DNA of 64,000 bases from Chaetorhynchus papuensis (lineage: Eukaryota > Chordata > Aves > Passeriformes > Rhipiduridae): NCBI GenBank assembly GCA_013396525.1, contig VWYX01000403.1:600378-664377 (forward strand), written 5' to 3'. The notes beneath the pieces were generated by a model. The model ran no database searches. It was not told the origin of the DNA and worked only from the letters and a program-made list of their open reading frames with translations. A program made the position numbers and the translations under genes. Shown one piece after another: positions 26,801 to 39,192 of this stretch. Position 1 is the first letter of the stretch; the number at the start of each line of letters is the position of its first letter.

Positions 26801-29800
26801 CAGACCATAAACATGGATTTTCAAATGCATCTGCTTGGCTTTTCACGCCAAACTCCTTTCATGCATCCCTCACAAGGGGCTTCCTGTGGCTCTCTCTTCC
26901 CCCAGAAAAGCATCCCAGCTGCAGAGTTTTCCCGTTTACCAGGAGATCAAGCAGTCAGGCTCGGGGTGAGCAGTGGGAAAGCCTGGAACAGGCAGCTCCC
27001 CTAGTAGAAGAGAGCTTCCCCCACCCAAGGCGCTGCCCCAGCCTCAGCCAGCCGGGTTTGTTGTGGTTTCTGCTGAGCTGCCTCCTCTTGCGGAGCTGTC
27101 CTGTGCCCCAGCCCGAGCCCTGCAGCCATCCTCGGCATCCCTCTGTTGGTCGCAGGCTGACGTGCTGACATGTGAACAACTCCTTTTAAAGAACAGATAC
27201 CCTCAGTTTCAAAGAGCAAAGTCCCTTGGGCAGCTGGGGAAAACTGGCAGAGGACACAGACTGAATTTGTTTTTGCTCTGCGCTCCCTGTGGTGCTTCAC
27301 ACGAAGGAGCCGGTGGCTGGAGATGGGGCTTGGGGACCCGAGCTGGTGCCTTTGCATGTTAGAAACCATTTCCGTTAGAAAGCCTGACAAGCCCTGTCTG
27401 TGTTGGTATTTGTGATCCCCACAGAGCTATTTTTCTGCGTTTCCCAATACTTTCTCCTCTTCCCTATTCAGTCTGCAGATGGGCCCAGCCTCTTAGCTGG
27501 CTCTCTTCAAAGGAGGGCATTCTGTTATGCCATCGTTTATCATACTGTTCTTTTCTCCAGCAAATTTCCATTATGATTGGAGAGAAAAAAAAGTCTGGCA
27601 GCCATCACCTCTGCTCTTAGCTGAACTTTGGTTGGTTATTGAGTTGTTACTCATAATTAAATTGTCTTCGCTTGCTCTATCTAAGTAAAAAGATGGGTGA
27701 ATTAATAGATATAGATAGATTAAAGGATGAAGGAGTGGGGGAGAAATTTGGGGTGATTACTGGCCCAAGTCAAGCTGGAAAGGGAGGGAAATTGCATTGA
27801 GCTGCACCAATTTACACCCTCCAAAATAGTGACTTTCTGTGACCATGAAACATTTCTTACTACAGAACTCAGCTGAGTGTCTGCTTGGGTTTAGTGTGCA
27901 GTTAAATGAAAATTCACAAGACACAATTCAAGCAAAAGTTACAGATTGATGTTTCAGCTTCTGAGAGTCCAAAAAAGTGAACTTGAGCATATGTAACTTC
28001 AGAGACTAACCTAATCTTCCCCTCTTGCTGAGAAGATTCACATAGCAACAGTGAAAGGGGCTTTCTTCAATTTGCTTTATCCTGTGTGTATTTTAGATAA
28101 CCCTTTTTTTTCCAGAATTTCATTTAGCTACTCATACTACAAACACAAGGACAGATGGTCACCAGATCAAACTTAATCAGCATTCTGTATGCTGGATTTT
28201 GAGCTTAGAAATTCATCTGGTTCTAGTAAAGCACAGTCTGAAACCTGCCTGACGTTTAACTCAACCACAGAATTGTATTAAATTTCTAAGCCTCCCCATC
28301 CTCACAGGAGATTGAGATGGGAACCATCAGGCAGTTTTTAGAAGGGGTTGATTAGTAGTTTAATTATCAGAGATATCTGCTCTATTACTAGTGTCTCACT
28401 GGAGAAGAGCATTTTTAATGGGAGGCTGAATCCCAGTCTTACCCTTTGTGTCTTCCTGGAATTCATGACAGGACTAAATCCAGCCCTGGAGTCAGAGGAT
28501 GCAGTTTTGTTTACATCCCCTTACACCACACTGAATTCAAGGTCTAGACCTTGGCAGTGCACCCTCGGTCAAGGCAATTTGAATTATTTTCCCATGGCTT
28601 CTTCTCATTCCTCCTTTCATCAGGCTCTTCCTTTCTGTGCCTCTCTTTGTTGTTCGTTGCTGGGCTGAACTCCACACGAGTGTCCCCATCCCAAGGAGAT
28701 GATCTTACGTAGGCAGGACAAGCAATGAGCTCCCACAGGGAAGGGCTGGCAGGCTTCTCCATGCCCACAGTATCCAGGTATATACATCAGGAGCCATAGC
28801 AAAGCCTCCTTTTCCGTAAGTGAAGCCAGGATTTGATGACCCTGTGTCCTCAAATCCTCTGTCCTTCAGGCCTGGTGACCTTTTTGCCCTCTCCGAAATC
28901 CCCCCTCTATTTCATCCCCCGTGCCACAGCCTGTCAGAGGTGTGTGTACCCCAGCATCCTTTATTTGCACAACTGTGGCATGGGGCTGCCTGGCTGGGAA
29001 CCAAACCCCACTCCAAATGGCACAGAGGCAACAGCCATCTGGGTCTTTTTCACGTTCAGTTTCATTGTTTTAGGATCAAATCCAACCGCTGCAACCTACA
29101 GTAACTCTAGACTTTTCAAGGCTCAAAGCTTTCCATACAGCACAATCTGTGGTTACACTGTGGAGAAGCAAACCTGGAAAAAAAAAACCTGTTGGACGGG
29201 CTCAGAGGTATTTTAGTTAGTGCAGAGGGCTGCCAGTGGTGAAACCAGCGCTCGTGGAGCATGAATGAACAGAGGGTGTTTCATTCTGTGCACGTTGGAC
29301 AATTCAGTCCTAACTGGGCATTGTGGCTGCACTGGGCAGGTGGCTCTCGAGATGTATTTCCATTGCCACGTAATAAATATAAATACTCTTTATGAGACAC
29401 TCATGGATGGAAGGCATCTAGTGGCTGCTAAAGGTTATTCTGATGATGTATATTCAAAGCCCTCCTGTTTGGCATTAATTAGCACAATGTTCTATTTTGC
29501 AATTTCCCAGCACAGACACATCCAGATTCCTGCTAGGAATTGGAAACGGCATCATCCACCACCCACTCCTCCACCCAAACCAGACAGCGCTGATACAATC
29601 CCTCCCTGCCATGAACCCCCCACAACCCCATGGCAGGGACATGCAGGGCCTTGCAGGATGCAGGATTTTTTTGCATTGCAGAACCCAGACATTCCTTTCG
29701 AAGAGGCCTCAGGCTGGGATCTTCATGCAGGTCTCTCTCATGGATCCCAAAAGCTCAGTGCCATTAGCTGGGGGCAGTCAGAAGCTCCTGATTTGGCATG

Positions 29801-30309
29801 TGGACTGGGGTATTTCTGATGTCCAGGTTGAAGATTGCTGGTTGCAGGAAGGTGATGCCCTCAGGAGCTCCAACCCCTCAGGAACTGATGGAAGTTTGCG
29901 ACTCACACACTGATTTGAACTCTTCATGTCACAGCACTGGGAGGAACTGGTATAAACCAGTCCCTTATGTGTTTCCCATTTCTCTGGGCTTGGTTGCTCC
30001 AAGCCTCCTACAGCAACACTAAGGCAAATGTGCAGGAGGTACTATGGGAGCTGGATTCTGCCCTTGCAAAGTCCAAGAGAGAAGGGAACACTTGCACTTT
30101 TTCTACCTATTTTATCTCTGTTGGGTGTCTGAAAAGCATTTTCTACCATCCCCAAGCTGCAGGGATAATTAGATGCTGTACCAACCAAACTGCCAAAAGA
30201 TGAAAACTTGTGTGTTTCAATATTGCATGGAACATGACTTAAAATAGCTAAGCAGATCCTGTAATTAGGAAAGTACCAACTAACACTCATATCCTCCTCT
30301 GCTCTTGGC
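20831..30309. other. Noncoding, no gene seen
   Basis: No exon, CpG island or intact transposon is supported. There is a short imperfect ATAG-type run near 27,705-27,720 and an A-rich stretch near 24,744-24,764. Open frames such as 29,265-29,819 have biased composition but no recognisable domain, and overlapping frames are equally open. Confidence 0.6.
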
Positions 30310-30349
30310 ATCCCACCTTCGGGATGTTCATCCCACCTTCGGGATGTTC
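30310..30349. repeat. Perfect 20-bp tandem duplication
   Basis: Two identical 20-base copies (ATCCCACCTTCGGGATGTTC) lie head to tail with no mismatch. Each contains a small inverted repeat (ATCCC...GGGAT) around a 6-base loop, so each can fold into a 5-bp hairpin. Perfect identity suggests a recent replication-slippage event. Confidence 0.95.
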
Positions 30350-32497
30350 TGAGCTCCTTGCACTGGCCTGGCAGTGCTTTTTCCACTGACTTTGGTGCAT
30401 CCTCAATGCAAAGGGACTTTTTTGCTTCTTTCTCTTGAGTGGTTCTAATTTGCCTCACGTAAGGACCATCAAACTCTGAGCTCTAATGCTGGAGCTGATT
30501 CTTCTTCTGCGTTGATCTCCTGGGTCCTCTCCCATGACTGATGGGACAGCCTGAAGCACCCATGGGGTGCAGTTACAGTCCTGGAGCTGTGACCCCTTGC
30601 ACCCACCGTGGGGGACAGCCACTGTTGGATTCTGCCTCCACTGTCACCATCCCTGTGGCCCTGGAGCTCCACAGCAGCTCTGCCTTTGCCAGCACCACAG
30701 TCCCTTCACGCTCTCCCAGTGCTGGAACAGCCAGGCTTACATGCACCAGTTCATTTTGGGTTTTATGCCTCCAGCTTCCCTCCAGATAAATGTATTTTTT
30801 TAACTCAGAAATGCATTCGTTCCAAGTCGGATGCCAACTGCTCCCAGTGCCAAGAAGATGCAGCGCTCCTTCTGCTCGCTCTGTTTTCCTGTGAACTTTT
30901 ATCAGTTTTTGCTTGTTTCTCTGTGACCTTTGGAGCCCATTCAAAGTCATCTGCCTCTTGCTTTGATTTTGTTTCAGTCCAGTGCAGGTTGCCAGCTGAT
31001 TTGTTGCCTGTTTTAACACATCGCCAGCAAATCACCACCTCTTCATATTGTTCAGTCAGTCATCAAATCCAGGCTTGCCAGCTCTTTTTGTTAATGGGCT
31101 AGGAGGGATTGTTACATCTAGCTGATGGGACCAGAAAGCTGCTTAATTACAGCTAACAAATCTTTAAAGCCTAATGTTGGACTTTTATGGCCAGTGAGGG
31201 GTCTGGCCTCTGTTATTGACCCAAGGTCCCACCTGGATGTTGGCTGTACCTCATCTTTCCACTGGTTAGCCAGGCACTTCAGCGGCCACATGCACTGCTT
31301 CCACTGCTGGAAATGTATCCCTCAAACTGTTGCACCAGAGATTTGGCTTGTGCCGGTTCTGAGATGGAGACAGTTCTAATTGTAGAGCCAAGTGGGACCT
31401 CCTGGGTGCTGTCCTACAGCTGGTCCCAGTTATAGGTAGCCAGGGATCAGGGGGAGGAGGAGCTGGTGGCTTGTAGCTGTGATTATTCCTGCAATATTGG
31501 CAAGAGCCAAGGTGGACATGGGAGCTCCAGGTGAGGTGCAGGGTCCACAGGCCATGTCCAGCCTCAGCTCCAGCACCACACAGCCCACAAAGTGCTGCTT
31601 CCATGCCTGGAAGGTTCCGTGGTATCCAGGTATTCCTCAGGAGAGCTGTATTGAGGCCCGTTTGTGGTGAAAGGCAGCAGTGCTTTCTCCAAGACTTAGG
31701 TATATTTCTGTGCACATTCCTCTGAGTTCCCTTTCCAGCTCCAGGTATTGTGCTTGATGGCTCGTTAAAGACCAAGATTTCTTTTGTGAGCCAGGAGTAA
31801 AATCCATATTTCTCTCCAATACAGAGGACACTCAGAAGGGAAGGGGTAGCCAGCTGACCAAAACCCAGGCTCATCCACGGGCATCTCCCACAGCACCATT
31901 CAGGAACTGAGGTATTGATTTATTTCTTGAGCACAGACGTGGTGTACATAGCTTTAAACTACCCTAACTCCATTTACTCTGTATGGGTCCCAGGCCCCTA
32001 AAGAAGGGGATTTAGAGAGATAAGTGCTCACTGACCAGGTGTAACTTTGATGAGTTTACATAGCACAGTGGGTGTAGCATTTTCAAAGGTCACTGCACAC
32101 TTCTTGGACTCTCCCCTCCGGTTTAGCTTTTACTCTTCCTCCTTGTGTTGGTTCCCTTCCCCAGAATAACCAGAAGGAAAATGTGAATGTTCCACCTGAG
32201 GTGGGGAAAGTAGCAGCAGGGTGAGGGCCTTATTTTGCTGTTCTGCTTTCAAACTTTGTAGCACAAAGACTGACACTGGGTTGTGGGCCATGCATGGCAC
32301 AGAGGATCCCTTGAAGAAGGCGAACCTCAAATGTGCCGTGTCTGAAGTTAGGTCTCTCTGGAGTTGGAAGCTGCTTGCATGGCCTCAAAATTCTCCTGAG
32401 GATGATGTCCCACGGGGGCTGGGGCTGGAGAACAGACGGACGGGTCCATCCTGTGCTGTCCCGGTGCCCACGTGCGGCCGATCCCAAACTGATCCTG
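30350..32497. other. Noncoding, no gene seen
   Basis: No supported exon. The 202-codon minus-strand frame at 31,266-31,874 has no recognisable domain, lies outside any splice context and is not conserved in pattern with any family I know. Confidence 0.55.
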
Positions 32498-32777
32498 GAC
32501 CATTCCGAGCCATTCCCGGACCGTTCCAAACCATTCCCGAGCCATTCCCGAGCCATTCCCGAACCATTCCTGAACCATTCCTGAGCCATTCCTGAGCCAT
32601 TCCAAACCATTCCCGAACCATTCCTGAGCCATTCCTGAGCCATTCCTGAACCATTCCTGAGCCATTCCCGGACCATTCCAAACCATTCCCGAGCCATTTC
32701 CAACGATTCCCGAGCCATTCCCGGACCAATCCCGGACCAATCCCGGACCAATCCCGGACCAATCCCGGACCATTCCC
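32498..32777. repeat. 11-bp GC-rich minisatellite
   Basis: About 25 copies of an 11-base unit (CCATTCCCGAG and close variants such as CCATTCCTGAG, CCATTCCAAAC and CCAATCCCGGA) are arranged head to tail. The variants are interspersed, with a run of four CCAATCCCGGA-type units at the right end. The period is not a multiple of three and the unit has no stop on the minus strand, so all three minus frames stay open and read the same Gly/Asn/Trp-rich peptide with an 11-residue period. These long frames are a by-product of the repeat, not genes. Confidence 0.95.
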
Positions 32778-32905
32778 TGCTTTCCCCGCTTTCCCCGCTC
32801 CCGGCGCGGGGCAGGCGCTGTGTGCGGGGGGCGGGGGCCCTCTGCTGGCTGCGGGAGGAGCTGCACGCGGGGCCGGCCCTGGAGCGGGGATGCGCTCGGG
32901 GATGT
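32740..32905. promoter_or_regulatory. Small CpG-rich patch
   Basis: After the minisatellite, GC and CpG density rise sharply for about 150 bases (CCGGCGCGGGGC, GCGGGGGGCGGGGG, GCACGCGGGGCCGG). This is the only CpG-rich spot upstream of 40 kb. A TATA-like TTTAAAAG lies just downstream near 32,922. It could be a minor promoter, an insulator or simply GC-biased repeat flank; no exon can be tied to it. Confidence 0.4.
32834..32848 (-). promoter_or_regulatory. Candidate CTCF binding site
   Basis: The minus strand reads CCAGCAGAGGGCCCC, which agrees with the vertebrate CTCF core (CCASYAGRKGGCRSY) at 14 of 15 positions. It sits inside the CpG-rich patch beside the minisatellite and about 7.8 kb upstream of the CCDC92 CpG island, a plausible place for a domain boundary or promoter-proximal loop anchor. 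Occupancy cannot be seen from sequence. Confidence 0.55.
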
Positions 32906-35900
32906 TGGTGACCTGAGCTGGCTTTAAAAGAGGGACAATAAACCAACCGTGAGAGCTGGGAACCTCCGGCATGGACAGAGGAAGGGGTCACGGTCTCTGT
33001 GCCTGCAGGTCCAGGGCAGGGTGCTGCCCTTCTCCCTCACTTTGCAGGGGAAGGAACCCCAGGTGGGTCCCTGGTACAGCCCAGGTAAGGCCTGAGGTGG
33101 GGGCTGGAAGGGGACAGCAGCACAAAAGGGGCAGATTGGAGGTGCTCAAGGCACAGGGGCAGAACTGTTCACCAGCACGAAGCACATTTGGGGCAGTGAT
33201 TGCAGAAGGGACGTAAGAGCAGGGGCCAGAATCCAGCATGCGTTTGTTCCCCGTGTTTCTGAAATAATCCCTTGGAGATCAACGGGGTTTCACATTTTTC
33301 CCCATCTGTTCTTAATCTGTTTGCCTGACAGATGCCAAACCACCATACCCTGCATGGAAAAACACAAAACAAAAAACAAAGCTTTGTATCTTCTCTGGTT
33401 TTATTCAGAAACGTTCCCCGGAGCCTGGCACTGTTCGTGCCCCAGGCGTGTGCAGAGGCCCAGGGAGGAACCTGCCCCTGGGACAGATCTGCTGTCAGCA
33501 GCAGCTCTCAGGAGGCCCAGAGAGTCTGTTCAGGGCACAGACTGTCTGATGGAGCAGCTCTGTGTTTATGCAAACCCGATTACTCTGGTTGGTGATTATC
33601 TGCTGCTGGCATCCCTCTGCTGCCAAGAAGCCTCTACCAACATCCCTGTCCTGCTGTTCCAGGCGCTGCAGATTTGTACAGCCTGAGACAGTCCCAGCCA
33701 GGCAGGAGGTGGGCAGAGAGAAGGGAACTGCCTTGCTAAAGGTCACAGAGCAGAAGGAAAACCAGCACCCTGAACCCTGCAAAGGCTCCAGACAATTTGT
33801 CAAGCAGCCACTCATCCCAGTGTTATCTCAGAGTCCATCCCGGCAAAATCTGTTGAGGACGTGAGCAACAGCATTTTAATGGTACCCATAAATACTTTAT
33901 TTAAGGCTGAGACTTGGTGACTACAGCACTGTCATTATCAGTGCCTGGAATGAACCATCTCTGATAATAAATAATCCAGGATAACTCCCAACATCAAAAA
34001 TTTTTCTGTCCTAAGCTGCTCCCATCTTCATCCTATCAATCAGAAAGTCCGAGTGTTTGCAACAGCTCATATGGTAAATGGACTTTAAATTTTTTCTCTC
34101 CAAATACCAAAACTGGTTCTTTCCAGGGCACTGCCATGTAATTTACAGCCTTATCACCACCTCCTTAATGGCTGCCAAGTTCTTTGGGGTCCTTTGAAAG
34201 TGAACATAATAAAAAGATACGAGCTGAGACTGAGCACGGGTTTCAAGCCTGCAGGTTCCTACATGCCTTTCTTGGTTTTTTTCAGGAAGCTGATGGAAAC
34301 CAATTCTGTATCTTTAAGGCAAGATGACAAGATTTTAGAACTCCCCTGACTAGTGAGAACAGAGAATTGATACAGCTCTACAGCAGCCAAATGCCAGCAC
34401 ATTTCTACATCTCAACTTCACCATTAGTCTCAGCTAAGAGATGGAAGGGAGAGATTTCCTCCTTGTGTATCATTTGCTTAATCAATCTGAAACACAATCC
34501 TGCAGTCTGAAAACAGGTCTGAGACAGTGAATAGTTAAACAGCTGTGCAATTTGTCTATCGCCCCAAGAAGAGAATATTTAGATAAGGTTTGGCTGAGCA
34601 AAAAAGAAGGCTGGGAAAAGATTCAGCAGCTCTAATGGGAGAGGGAAAATGGTACTGTCTTGGGCTGTTAGCATCACAGCAAGCCCTGCTCTGTTCAGGC
34701 ACTGCTTCCCACCAGCCCAAGCCTATGTTAATTTAATAAATGAAAACATCCTGTGCCTCCCCAGTTTGGCAAAGGTAGGATTTGGGGTGAAGATCTCCTT
34801 TGCTTACTCTGCGTGTTTTGCCAATATCCCCCAACTCCCTGAAATGTCAAGAGAAAGATCAACAGAGTGATATGTAATCTCAAAGAGAAACACGATATTT
34901 TTTTTTTTATGTCCTCACAGCAGCAATCATAATAAAAATACAAACCTGAGGTTTGTAAAAACCTAGCAATAAAACCACAGACATCTTTACAACTCCCAGA
35001 TACCCAGAGCTCCCCGGCAGCAAGCACAAAAACCCTCCCAGACCCAAGGAGCAAAACTCTAACTGGGGACCAGACCTAATTGTTTTACAGCCTGCAAAAA
35101 AGAAAAGCCACACATGACACCAATTCGCAGGTCATTACCAGCCACCATCAGGGAAGATAAAATAAACTCCCTTCATTTTCCCTCACCTAGAGACCACGGA
35201 GCAGCTGAGTTGGAGGGAGGTGGAACGCTGTGCTTACAGGCAGAACGTGGTTTGGGTTTATAGGACAAGCTCAGATCTTTGTGCTGTTTCCTGGTCATTA
35301 AAAGCCCTTTTTAAAAGACGGATTACAGGCATCTGTACTTCCCGAGCTAACAGCGAGCATGTTCTGTTCCACAGGAATAGAGATCATCTCTCTTAAAATG
35401 TGAGGCAGGCCCTGAGGCGATGTAGCTCAGCTTCCCAGTGTGCTCTGGCAGGTTATTTAATATTTCCATGCCTTGAATCTCAGCAAAAGGAATCCTATAT
35501 TTAGGTATTTTCCAACCTTAATACTTCTACTATTTCTCCTGCTCTTTGTCCAACCAGATTGAAAGCTCTCTTCCCATGGGCACTGCTTATTAAGAGGAGG
35601 CAATGAAGGACTGTGGCAGCACAGGGTTGTGCAAGGTGATCGGACTTAGCAAGGGTGGGAAATTGTTCAAAGGGGGGGGAAAAAATCAGTGTAGGCCAGG
35701 TTTAAAAAATCCAGAGTAACCACAGCCTCAGCCTAGTACTGTACAGCTGTCAAGTCCCATTGCAGTAGGTTCCTCGATGCTGATAATTTAATGATTCTCT
35801 GGCCCAAGGGTACATCTCCCACTGCGAATCTGCTTCTCCAGAGCGGCTTTATCGCTGACCTGAAAGGCAGCAATCATGGCTTGTGTGTAAATGTGTGTGA

Positions 35901-38900
35901 CGAGCGCTAATGCACGGTAATGGCTACAGCACATCCAGCGGGGCTGACAACACCGACAGGCGTCGGGATGTGTGTTTTGTTCCCTGAACACAGAGGTCAG
36001 TGCTTTTTTCCTGATGATCTTTGATAGAATACAGTAGGCAGAGCCTGAGCATACACATCTAAATCTGTCAGTGATTGCTTACAGACTGCACACTATATTT
36101 CTTAATTTTGGGGGGAGTTTGTGGAAGTCTTAAAATGTAGATTTCACAGGTTTTCTTTTGCCCTAGAAAAAAATGTTTGTTCTTCTCCTCTTATTTCTAG
36201 GCTATTTACAACTTGTCCTTTTTCCTTTGTGGACTAATTGTCTAAGTTTAGCTATCTAGCTGAAGAGCTTTCTGAAAGCTGTTCTGGGCCTTAATTACAC
36301 CCTTTCTGATTGGAATGAGAACCCTTACTCCCCAGGTTTCTGGGAAAGGCCCACACTATAATTGAAAGGTGGGAACTGCTTTTGCCCTTGTTTGTACAGT
36401 CACAGAATTCTGGCTAATGGCTATCTCATGAATTAATGCTGAAAAATAATGGATTTACTAAGAGTCTGGTTGGTAAAGTGGAGATAAGGGAGCTGAGTAA
36501 GGGGCTGACGCCTTCTCCCAGCCAGCAATCGTAGCAATGTTTTACGATCAGGGAGTAGCTCAATTCACTTGCACATTTAATGGATGAGATAAGGGCAGCT
36601 TGCACTAAATTAGCTTTCTGGGCAATATATGATACGAGGGATGCAAAACCCTTCTGGCTGCCTGCTGCTGAGGGAGCCAAAGCAAAGCAGAGCCAGAGCA
36701 AAGCTATTTGCAGATGATGTTCTCTCCTACTAAAAACAACTGCTGGTGCTCCTGAGCACCCGGCTGTAAAGTCATGACCCTAAGGCGATGCAGGCCAGTG
36801 GGGCACAGCTGGGACACAGCTGGGCTCGCTCTGCTCAGCACCATTTCCCTCCTGGAAGCGAGGCTGCAGCAGAGCTGCAGGAAGGATCTGTGTGCTGTGC
36901 CCCCCTCCATGCGAGTGCAGCTCATGGCAGCTCCCACCTTCTGCTCCTCCAGCCCCAAACGTCAGGCTGGATTAGGCATCTCCTGGATCCTGAGCTGCTT
37001 TCTCCTCCTCAGTAGATGTCTGGGCATCAGTTTCAGCACTTGACATCAGATGTGCCTTGTTCTGCAGCAGGAGGTTTCCTCCAGTACCAGGAGCCCCCCC
37101 GGCCCAAGTCTTGTGAAAATGAAGGAAAAACAATAACTAAAACCAGTCTCTGCCTTAAGGAGCTGACAGCATCTCCCTTATTCCTCCCAGCTTCTGTAAA
37201 TTAATCCTTGGTAATGTCACTGTTTTTCGGAGGACGATAAAAGGACCTGTCGTCACTCCCTGCACAGACTTTTCCTGCCATTCGCTGAGCTTTCCACTCC
37301 CTCTCCCACGCAGGGAAACGTTTGTTAAAAATTAATTCTCATCTGATGACTGCTAATTATCTTAGAGGCTGTTGGTAAAGTGCAGCAAAGAGACCAAAGA
37401 CAGCGCTCAAGAAGAGCCCTGCGGGAGGAATTCCGGCTTGGATGGTGCCACTGAGCGGGATCAGGCCACGAGGATTTTAACTGATGCTCCTCCAGGAGGA
37501 TCAGCAGAGGTCCAAAACAAGGATCACCATAGAGACAGACACACACACTTATGCTCATTTGGTTCTGATTTTTAAAATCTTCCCCTTTGAAATGGGGAGG
37601 GATCACATCACCCACCAGATTTCAGTATTTTGGTTGACTTCCATCCTGGCTGTTGTTCCCCACCAAGCTCAGAGAAAGACTCTGCACAATCCCCTCCCCT
37701 GCCCGGGGCTGCCGTGAGCAGGGAACTCGTCCCACAGCCTGAGTGCTCCTGCTTGCACGGAGGGACAGCCACTCCAGCGAGCTGCTCTCCTTCCCCACGG
37801 GGTGAATGGGAAGCTAATCCCGGATTCTCATCTCAGCCACGCTGATCTAATTAATAGTAACTCTTTTGGCTTTATAGGGTGGAGGGTGCCTGGATTTAGA
37901 TCTGCATTACTGGAATCAAAACCAGGCCAGCTGTGCTTGTTGATATTAGAGATGCACAGCAAAGAGAAACAACATCCGTGTGCAGTGACACAGGAGAGGT
38001 CATTAAACCTTGCTGCTTCCAGCTCTGCTGCTCTGCACTCTCCCTGCAACTTGTGCTTTCTAAAAAACAAAGCAAGCAAAAGAAGAATTAGGAGAGAGGC
38101 ACCTGAAAAGCAAAGAGCCAGCAAGAGGCTGTACAGACCACTGCACGTCATGTCAAGGCTTTTGTGATCTCTGATTTTGGGGGAGCACAAACATTGTGAG
38201 ATTTTATTGCAAAATGCTCATATCTGAGAGCCTGGCGTTTGCACTTGGGATTGGGGATTTGAATTTCTGGCCATCTCCAAAGTTCAGGGGTTGCAATGGG
38301 GGTCAGAATTTCTTCCAGTTGTAGTCCCTGAGCTATAACAATATTACACTGCACTCCCCTCTTCTGGATTTGTAAAGAATTTTGCAGATATTAATGAACA
38401 CATAATTACCATGCTCACATTCCATTTTGAACATAAAGAAACTGGGGCAGCTCAGTGCTGCTCACCTGGCGAGGGGCAGAGCAGCCTTTCAAAGGATAAC
38501 AAATTGGGGTGACATTTGCAGGCTGAAACTTCTCAGCACTGAGAACTTCAGAGGAACCAGGGGCACATAGAAAAAATGCTCAGGGACTATTTCAGTTTTA
38601 TTTCTGAATGAATGTATTTTTATCCCTTGGTTTCCAACAGGTTTTCCTTACATGGAGTACAGGTACATATTTCTGTTCTATAAATATCACATCTTAAGGC
38701 TTGTTAATAAAAAGCACTTCTTTGGAACAACACAGATGGGGGTTTTCCTTCATTTGTGTTCAGTTATTAGGGATCCATATTGAATTTAACATCCTTCTGT
38801 CTTTCCTGCCAGGATGATTCAGATGGCAAATGCATTTCTCTTTTGGCACAGGTTCTAACTGAATCATTTTCTCAGACTAGTTTGTCACCTAACAGGATTC

Positions 38901-39122
38901 TAAATTAAGAGTCCACATTTTATATGAAAAGCTGGATGGATCTGAGATAAAATGGAAGGGCCTTCCTGCACTGCTGCTGGCAGAGCTAAATCTCCCCCTG
39001 TACCAGGCTTTCCACTTCTGAACATCCATTTAAAACCGGTTTTAGCTTTGACTAAGGACTAATGAATTTTCTTTAAAATATTCCCTCTAGGCTGTGTTGC
39101 GCTTCCTTTTCCCTGGCTTTAG
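32906..39122. other. Noncoding; possible regulatory blocks
   Basis: No coding exon found. Two blocks look more complex than their surroundings: about 35,780-36,010, and about 37,195-37,370, where AATTAATTCTCATCTGATGA and GCTAATTATCTTA resemble homeodomain and GATA sites. They may be enhancers, but conservation cannot be judged from one sequence. Confidence 0.4.
38340..38480 (-). mobile_element. Possible MIR-like SINE remnant
   Basis: The segment around CATTTTGAACATAAAGAAAC followed by TGGGGCAGCTC resembles, on the minus strand, the well-known 3' half of MIR elements, but with many differences. Boundaries are approximate and the assignment is weak; unrelated unique sequence is possible. Confidence 0.3.
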
Positions 39123-39192
39123 GAGCTGCAAGGTGCAAAGTACATAAAGATCCATCCTCTGTGTCCTCACACACAACAGAATCACCTTGAAG
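39123..39192 (+). other. Exon-like segment upstream of CCDC92
   Basis: A pyrimidine-rich tract ending in GGCTTTAG precedes base 39,123, and a consensus donor (GAAG|GTAAGTAC) follows base 39,192, bounding 70 bases. No frame across it has a recognisable peptide, so if real it would be a noncoding or 5'UTR exon. It lies 0.9 kb upstream of the LTR and 1.3 kb upstream of the CpG island, on the CCDC92 strand, so an alternative 5' exon of CCDC92 or a promoter-linked lncRNA exon are the natural readings. Confidence 0.3.

Noticed and set aside
29265..29819. 184-codon plus-strand frame
   Set aside because: Composition drifts along its length, it has a Pro/His-rich patch and no domain; an overlapping frame (29,497-29,913) is equally open.
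33731..33790. AAAGGTCACAGAGCAGAAGG as a MIR SINE core
   Set aside because: Only one short block matches; flanking blocks of MIR are not recognisable.
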